Below, in pieces: positions 60,090 through 61,202 of a stretch of 61,202 nt of DNA. Source of the DNA: an uncultured Chthonomonas sp. (GTDB lineage: Bacteria; Armatimonadota; Chthonomonadetes; Chthonomonadales; CAJBBX01); the NCBI GenBank assembly GCA_903885605.1, contig CAISJD010000120.1, positions 1 to 61,202 on the forward strand, read 5' to 3'. The stretch's first letter is position 1. Every line of letters starts with the position of its first letter. The notes beneath the pieces were generated by a model. That model did not search any database and had not been told where the DNA came from. It saw only the letters and a list, made by a program, of their open reading frames with translations. A program made the position numbers and the translations under genes.

Positions 60090-61202
60090 ATGTCGGAAGC
60101 AACAAGCGCACTGCACGAGGACAGCCGATCATTCGCCCCCAGCCCGGAGTTCACCGCACAGGCGAACGCCGGCGACCCGAGCATCTACGACAAGGCAGCC
60201 GCCGATCCCGAGGCCTTCTGGGCCGGATACGCCGAGCAGCTCGACTGGTTCCAGAAGTGGACCAAGGTCCTCGATTGGGACGCTCCGCACGCCAAGTGGT
60301 TCGTTGACGGAAAGCTGAACGTCTCCTACAACTGCGTCGACCGCCACGCCAAGGGCGCCCGCAAAGACAAGGTCGCCATGATCTTCGAGGGCGAGCCGGG
60401 CGACGTGCGAAAGATCACCTACGCCGAGCTGTATGACGAGGTGAACCGGCTGGCCAACGCGCTGAAGAGCCTGGGCGTGACCAAGGGCGATCGGGTCTCG
60501 ATCTACCTGCCCATGATCCCCGAGCTGCCGATTTCCCTGCTGGCCTGCACCCGCATCGGCGCCATTCACTCGGTCGTCTTCGGCGGCTTCAGCGTTGAGT
60601 CACTCCGCGACCGCGTCAACGACTGCGGCGCCAAGCTGATCATTACCTCCGACGGCGGCTGGCGGCGAGGCAACGTGGTCGCCCTGAAGAAGACCGCCGA
60701 TGAGGCCGCGGTCGACTGCCCGAACGTCGAGAAGATGGTCGTCGTGAAGCGCATCGGCGCCGAGAAGGCCCCCGTGACCATGGAGGCCGGCCGCGACTTC
60801 TGGTATGACGAACTCCTGGCCGCCGCCGAGCCCGTATGCGAGCCCGAGTGGATGGACTCCGAGGATCCCCTCTTCGTCCTCTACACCTCCGGCTCCACCG
60901 GCAAGCCCAAGGGCATCCAGCACACCACCGGCGGCTACCTCACCGGCGTCTACACCACCTCCAAGCTGATCTTCGACCTGAAGGACAGCGATGTCTTCTG
61001 GTGCACCGCCGATGTCGGCTGGGTCACCGGCCACAGCTACATCGTATACGGCCCGCTGGCCAACGGCGCCACCATGGTGGTCTACGAAGGCTCGCCCGAC
61101 ACCCCGGCCCGCGACCGCTTCTGGCGTGTCATCGAGAAGCACAAGGTCACCGTCTTCTACACGGCCCCGACCGCCATCCGCACCTTCATGAAGTGGGGCG
61201 AC
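60090..61202 (+). CDS. acs: Acetyl-CoA synthetase (3' partial)
   Basis: AMP-forming acetate-CoA ligase; the first 371 codons run to the window edge without a stop. The family N-terminus is present: [18 protein letters not shown], then [19 protein letters not shown]. The phosphate-binding motif [11 protein letters not shown] is at residues 265-275, followed by [21 protein letters not shown] and [14 protein letters not shown]. The ATG at 60090 has GGAGGA nine bases upstream. It activates acetate (or propionate) for the citrate cycle and pairs with the OFA transporter, aconitase and PEPCK for growth on acetate. The acetylation-site lysine lies beyond the window. Confidence 0.95.
   Translation, partial: MSEATSALHEDSRSFAPSPEFTAQANAGDPSIYDKAAADPEAFWAGYAEQLDWFQKWTKVLDWDAPHAKWFVDGKLNVSYNCVDRHAKGARKDKVAMIFEGEPGDVRKITYAELYDEVNRLANALKSLGVTKGDRVSIYLPMIPELPISLLACTRIGAIHSVVFGGFSVESLRDRVNDCGAKLIITSDGGWRRGNVVALKKTADEAAVDCPNVEKMVVVKRIGAEKAPVTMEAGRDFWYDELLAAAEPVCEPEWMDSEDPLFVLYTSGSTGKPKGIQHTTGGYLTGVYTTSKLIFDLKDSDVFWCTADVGWVTGHSYIVYGPLANGATMVVYEGSPDTPARDRFWRVIEKHKVTVFYTAPTAIRTFMKWGD

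Overview
The window is a GC-rich, densely packed chromosomal segment from what is most likely a member of the Armatimonadota or a close relative. Three things point there: a prepilin-type pseudopilin whose N-terminus reads [20 protein letters not shown] followed by [11 protein letters not shown], many glycoside hydrolases and Gfo/Idh/MocA oxidoreductases among housekeeping genes, and a long SRP RNA with an Alu domain (the Terrabacteria pattern). I see no phage, transposase, insertion sequence, CRISPR array or rRNA. This is an ordinary chromosome backbone, and the assignment to phylum is inference. Most starts use GTG, TTG or ATG with a clear Shine-Dalgarno, and 1-23 nt gene overlaps are common. 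Intergenic regions carry near-consensus sigma-70 promoters and strong GC-rich hairpins.

Layout: 1-5.5 kb holds the end of a sugar ABC permease, an ECF sigma factor with an overlapping zinc anti-sigma factor, a leftward glycosyltransferase/methyltransferase/phosphoesterase operon, and a LarA-like DUF2088 protein. 5.5-10 kb is a leftward operon of tlyA with two glycoside hydrolases (clan A type and GH172), plus a NIL-domain protein. 10-12 kb has ATP-dependent PEP carboxykinase and a tRNA-Phe/tRNA-Thr operon with a consensus promoter and terminator. 12-17.6 kb has small membrane and zinc-ribbon proteins, a leftward operon (DapA-like, FabI, HD hydrolase), a DUF1361 membrane protein, a DnaJ-zinc-finger protein and a pseudopilin. 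17.8-20.9 kb has a YdcF protein and an oxidoreductase/sugar isomerase pair.

20.9-25.5 kb encodes two response-regulator proteins, an AI-2E family permease, YtxH, a DUF948-like protein and MnmA. 25.6-36.3 kb contains a PfkB kinase, MtaB, an unusual 1156-residue protein with a glycoside-hydrolase core between arginine/lysine- and proline-rich arms, and a cell-envelope operon (FemAB-like ligase, alanine racemase, VanW, carboxypeptidase-regulatory-like protein). 36.3-38.9 kb is tRNA-Met, ybaB, dnaX and the 271-nt SRP RNA, a classical linkage. 39-43.2 kb has an ABC-2 transporter with a TPR-like lipidless partner and an HNH endonuclease.

43.2-49.8 kb has a Tat-type oxidoreductase, a corrinoid methyltransferase with its RACo-like reductive activase (but no corrinoid protein), tRNA-Arg, queA and a disordered protein. 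49.8-55.6 kb has a GT4 glycosyltransferase, DedA, aconitase and a two-gene nuoB-nuoI fragment of complex I. 55.8-61.2 kb has an unknown Tat-type protein coupled to a PLP dehydratase, then a consensus promoter with a structured leader RNA in front of an OFA-family carboxylate transporter and acetyl-CoA synthetase, which runs off the window. Together pckA, acnA, nuoBI, the OFA transporter and acs describe aerobic heterotrophy on sugars and small carboxylates.
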